Shown here in pieces: positions 61,198 to 64,000 of a stretch of 64,000 nucleotides of DNA. The position numbers and the translations under genes were made by a program. Below the pieces are notes generated by a model, which did not search any database, was not told where the DNA came from, and worked only from the letters and a program-made list of their open reading frames with translations. Positions within the stretch are counted from its first letter, which is position 1, and each line of letters opens with the position of its first letter. The stretch comes from Streptomyces canus. Its GTDB lineage: Bacteria; Actinomycetota; Actinomycetes; Streptomycetales; Streptomycetaceae. The DNA lies in NCBI RefSeq assembly GCF_001514145.1, contig NZ_KQ948657.1, forward strand, positions 528,298-592,297, read 5' to 3'.

Positions 61198-62400
61198 TCA
61201 TTCGGTGCACCCCGACTGCCCGGAAGCCAGCGTCACGCAGGCCTTCGCCTCACCGGCGTCCTTCACGGCCACCATCGGCGTATAGGCGATCGTGTCCCCG
61301 GCCTCGGTGATGTTCCCGCTCTGCTCGGTCGCCTTCCCCGCGGTCACCTCGACCTTGTCCCCCTGCCCGGCCTGCGTGACCCTCCCCCAGGCCGCGCCAC
61401 AGGTCTCGCTGTACCGCACCTCGACCACGGTCGCCCCCACCGTCGCGGTCTTGGCGGTCGTCACCAGGTTCCCACTGCATCCCATGGCCTCGGCGTCCTT
61501 GCCGGTGCAGCCCGCACCACTGCACTTCACCCCGGCGGGCAGCGAGACGGACGTGCTGGCGGACGGTGACGGGGACTTGTCGGCCCCCGTCCGCTTCTTG
61601 TCGCCGCCTCCGTCGGTCAGGAAGAACACGGCGGCGACCACGACCAGCACCCCGACGACCCCCGAGAGGAACATCGTCAGCCGCCGCTTCCCGCCACCGG
61701 AGCCACCGGACCCGGCCGACCCACCGGCGCCACCGGAGGGGGCGTCCCCGGGCCGCGCGTCCTGCGGCTCGTCGTACGGCCCGGGCGCCCCCGGCGTCCA
61801 CGCCGGACCGCCGGCGGAGACGGGCGCCGCCGCGGCCGTACGTCCCGAGGAGGGCTGCGACGGCCCCTGATATCCGGCCACGCCCCAGGAGTTCTTGCCC
61901 GAGGAGCCCTGCCGCGCCTCCACGCTGTCGGCTTCCGGCGCCGTCGGCTGCGGCGGCACCGTGGGGGCGACTCCCGCGGGTCCCGCCACCCCCGGCGTCG
62001 CCGTCGCGCTGCTGCTCCTGCGGGCCGTCTTGCCGCCCTTGACGTTGGCGGGCGGCGCCCCGAACTCGCCGAGCGCGGCCCGCGCCTGGGAGATCCGGAT
62101 GGCCTCCATGGTCATGTCGTGGCGCATCTCCGAACGGCTCCAGGCCCGTTCGGCGAGCTCCCACATCGTGGTCAGGTGAACGGGATTGGTGCCGGTGACC
62201 TCGGCCAGGGCGACGATCGCGCCCTTCGGCGCGAGCAGCCGGCCGTTGAGATACCGCTCCCAGGACGTCTTGCTGTAACCCGTGCGGTCGGCGACGGCCG
62301 CGATGCTCAGGCCGCTGCGGTCCACGAGCCGCCGCAATTGGCTCGCGAACTCCCTGACCTGCGGATCCAGTTCATCCGGCAAAGCCTTCCAGCGAGGCAT
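61198..62400 (-). CDS. membrane-anchored XRE helix-turn-helix protein with DUF2690 domain
   Basis: 400 residues from the ATG at 62400 (GGGGGAAGAGGGGGAG upstream). An XRE helix-turn-helix spans about 18-75 (Ile-Ala-Ala-Val-Ala-Asp-Arg-Thr-Gly-Tyr-Ser-Lys-Thr-Ser-Trp). A long Pro/Ala/Gly linker leads to a membrane helix (about 245-268) and an extracellular DUF2690 domain with three Cys in the first 35 residues, Val-Glu-Val-Arg-Tyr-Ser and Ala-Ala-Trp-Gly-Arg-Val. A DNA-binding domain inside and a sensor-like domain outside suggest transmembrane signalling. The role is not known. Confidence 0.85.
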   Translation of the reverse strand: MPRWKALPDELDPQVREFASQLRRLVDRSGLSIAAVADRTGYSKTSWERYLNGRLLAPKGAIVALAEVTGTNPVHLTTMWELAERAWSRSEMRHDMTMEAIRISQARAALGEFGAPPANVKGGKTARRSSSATATPGVAGPAGVAPTVPPQPTAPEADSVEARQGSSGKNSWGVAGYQGPSQPSSGRTAAAAPVSAGGPAWTPGAPGPYDEPQDARPGDAPSGGAGGSAGSGGSGGGKRRLTMFLSGVVGVLVVVAAVFFLTDGGGDKKRTGADKSPSPSASTSVSLPAGVKCSGAGCTGKDAEAMGCSGNLVTTAKTATVGATVVEVRYSETCGAAWGRVTQAGQGDKVEVTAGKATEQSGNITEAGDTIAYTPMVAVKDAGEAKACVTLASGQSGCTE

Positions 62401-62640
62401 TGCTCCCCCTCTTCCCCCCGGTCGGTGCTGTTTGTTCCCGCTCCCCCGTGCCCCCCACAGGAGTGCGTCCGCCAAGGATCTCAGCTCCCGGCGTGAAGAC
62501 GCACGGGGGCGTCGGCAAGTTCGACACATTAGCTCCGCTGTCGAACGGTTCCGTGTCAAATGCGCGAACTTGTCAATACATCGTCACAGGAGGAACACAC
62601 CAACACACCGGTAATAACGCCCGTCACGGGAGTTCCCGGC

Positions 62641-63099
62641 TCACCCGGACGCCACGGCACCGGCCACCCCGGCCAACAGCAGGAGGACAAGCAGAAGTAC
62701 GGCGAACAGCAACAAGCGGTTCATTCCGCGGCCGCCCTCTTCGGGGCGCTCGTCCCACCACGGCAGGGTCGGATCGTCCTCGTACTCCTCGCCCCCGGCG
62801 GTCGGTGCGGGCGCCGTCGTCGGGCGGGGCCAGGCCTGGACCGCCAGTTCCCAGCGCACACCGAAGCGGTCGGCGTCGGTGGTGCCGAGACCCGCGATAC
62901 GGCACAGGGCGGCGACGGCCTGGCGGGGCGGTGGCTGGGTGGCGTTGAGATAGCGGTGCCAGGAGGACTTGCTGTACGCGGTGCGGGCGCCGAGCGCGAC
63001 CAGGCTGAGCCCCGTGCGGTCCTTGAGCTGTCTGAGCTGCTCCACGAAGTGCCGTACCTCCGGCGGCAGATCGTCGGGCAGCGCCTGCCAGCCACTCAT
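62641..63099 (-). CDS. small membrane-anchored XRE helix-turn-helix protein
   Basis: 152 residues from the ATG at 63099 with GGAGG six bases upstream. The first 80 residues are a paralogue of the XRE domain in the next gene (shared opening Trp-x-Ala-Leu-Pro-Asp-x-Leu and Thr-x-Tyr-Ser-Lys-x-Ser-Trp-x-Arg-Tyr-Leu-Asn). A short acidic linker is followed by a single C-terminal membrane helix (about 127-148) with no extracellular domain. It is probably a duplicate that lost or never had the DUF2690 part. Confidence 0.8.
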   Translation of the reverse strand: MSGWQALPDDLPPEVRHFVEQLRQLKDRTGLSLVALGARTAYSKSSWHRYLNATQPPPRQAVAALCRIAGLGTTDADRFGVRWELAVQAWPRPTTAPAPTAGGEEYEDDPTLPWWDERPEEGGRGMNRLLLFAVLLLVLLLLAGVAGAVASG

Positions 63100-63281
63100 C
63101 GCCCACCTCCACGGCGTCCTCACCTGCTTCCAGGCAAGTGACGACGCCAGAGGCCTGATCGGTTCCTCATCCGAGGGCGGTTGCGGCTGGTCGCGCACAC
63201 CGTGCCGGAACGGTCACGGCTGTGCCACAGCGAACTGACAGCCGTTGAACAGGCCGTTCACGGCACGGGAAGCTGGGCCGT

Positions 63282-63325
63282 GACGGCGGTCCGTCCCTCA
63301 TCGGGGGTGGGGGCGGACCGCCGTC
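63282..63325 (-). terminator. stem-loop downstream of the DUF3017 gene
   Basis: Twelve-base stem GACGGCGGTCCG (63282-63293) / CGGACCGCCGTC (63314-63325) with a 20-base loop, 15 bases beyond the stop codon. No T tract. Confidence 0.55.
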
Positions 63326-63339
63326 CCGTGCTGCTCGGG

Positions 63340-63921
63340 TCAGCTGCTGCTGACCGTGAAGTGCAGGGTGTCCTTGAGGAAGGGGATCACCAGCCACGGG
63401 TTGGGCTGCACCATCATCGCCAGCAGGACGATCGCGGTGCCGAGCACGCCGTAGGTGGCGATGTCGGTGAAGCGCGAGCGCACGGCGAGCATGCCGACGT
63501 CCGGCAGCAGCCAGCGCAGCACTGCACCGGCGAGCAGGGCGAGGCCGATGAGCAGCGTGCCGTAACGGAACTGGTCCAGGGCGGTCAGCAGCAGCCCGAG
63601 CCCCACCGTGGCCAGCACGGCGAGCACCGGCCACTGCCGGGCGGGCGCCGGAGCGTCCCGCGGCGCGGCCCGGCCACCGCCCTCGGGCCGCGCGGTGTCC
63701 CTGGTGAACAGCGGAAACCGCCGGGTCGCCCGCCGGGGCCGCCCGTCGGCATCGGGCGCACTGATCGCGTCCCGCACGACGACTTCGGCCTGCGACTCGG
63801 GATCCGACAGGTTGTCCGACTCGCCATCGACGCCGTCCGACTCCTCGGCTGCACCCTCCGCGGCAACCGTGGCACCGGACTCCCGGGCCTCCTCCGCCTC
63901 GGCGGCGGTGGCACCCGACAT
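63340..63921 (-). CDS. DUF3017 membrane protein
   Basis: 193 residues from the ATG at 63921, chosen for GAGGAG eight bases upstream; a GTG at 63993 would add 24 residues. An acidic, Ala/Glu/Ser-rich N-terminal half is followed by three membrane helices (about 95-113, 118-138 and 150-170). It matches actinobacterial DUF3017, often next to folD and mdh; folD would lie beyond the window. Function unknown. Confidence 0.75.
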   Translation of the reverse strand: MSGATAAEAEEARESGATVAAEGAAEESDGVDGESDNLSDPESQAEVVVRDAISAPDADGRPRRATRRFPLFTRDTARPEGGGRAAPRDAPAPARQWPVLAVLATVGLGLLLTALDQFRYGTLLIGLALLAGAVLRWLLPDVGMLAVRSRFTDIATYGVLGTAIVLLAMMVQPNPWLVIPFLKDTLHFTVSSS

Positions 63922-64000
63922 ACGGAGCTCCTCTGTCTCGGCCGTCCTGGCACCCGGCTTTCGGGACGCGCCCGGATGCCGGGAGTCCCGCACCGCGGTT

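Overview
The window is very GC-rich chromosomal DNA with GTG and TTG starts, many stop/start overlaps between neighbouring genes, convergent and divergent small operons, rare TTA leucine codons and several probable leaderless promoters. Together with the protein families present (SCO4848-like membrane protein, DUF3017, DUF2690 helix-turn-helix proteins, carboxymuconolactone decarboxylase families), this points to a Streptomyces or close relative. The order mdh, betaine operon, glyA, trpS, D-Ala-D-Ala carboxypeptidase and SCO4848-like gene resembles, from memory, the conserved core around SCO4825-SCO4850 of S. coelicolor. I could not check that comparison.

1-12.1 kb: the 3' part of an M48 membrane protease. 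A leftward operon encodes a TM2 protein, a DUF2752 protein, an unknown small protein and a DUF4132 protein. Then come a VOC protein and a rightward membrane protein/DCC oxidoreductase/TetR operon preceded by two palindromes that look like the TetR operators. A large MMPL transporter faces an OmpR-type response regulator and histidine kinase pair. 12.1-21.6 kb: an RsbW-like ATPase, an orphan peptide-binding protein, a membrane metallophosphoesterase, a D-Ala-D-Ala carboxypeptidase, a BrkB protein, a DprE1/DprE2-like epimerase pair and a 2'-5' RNA ligase-like protein.

21.7-28.6 kb: trpS; an ECF sigma factor, putative anti-sigma factor and two related surface proteins, with one promoter-like motif occurring before the sigma gene and again before the surface-protein genes; glyA preceded by a ZTP (pfl) riboswitch; and a luciferase-like flavin oxidoreductase. 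28.6-34.4 kb is the accessory zone. It holds a truncated transposase, decayed ORFs with stops and frameshifts, a NarL-type two-component pair whose kinase has two TTA codons, a possible fused membrane protein and an epoxide hydrolase remnant.

35.4-43.4 kb is the most interesting region. It is a tightly packed operon of an ABM-domain membrane protein, a fused PabA-PabB aminodeoxychorismate synthase (with a TTA codon), a benzoate-CoA-ligase-like enzyme, a second adenylate-forming ligase, a class A flavin monooxygenase and a class IV PLP enzyme likely to be ADC lyase. It ends in a strong terminator. This reads as a compact p-aminobenzoate-derived pathway with no polyketide synthase or peptide synthetase in view.

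43.4-47.1 kb: a MocR regulator surrounded by three AhpD/CMD-family proteins and an isocitrate lyase/PEP mutase-like protein. 47.1-54.2 kb: a five-gene operon for choline/glycine betaine uptake and oxidation. 54.3-59.8 kb: two paralogous membrane-anchored proteins bracketing a large unknown membrane protein and a small partner that share a Gly-rich motif, plus a MarR-GNAT fusion gene with an operator at its start. 59.9-64 kb: mdh, two paralogous membrane-anchored XRE proteins and a DUF3017 protein at the right edge. No tRNA, rRNA, CRISPR array or intact insertion sequence was seen.
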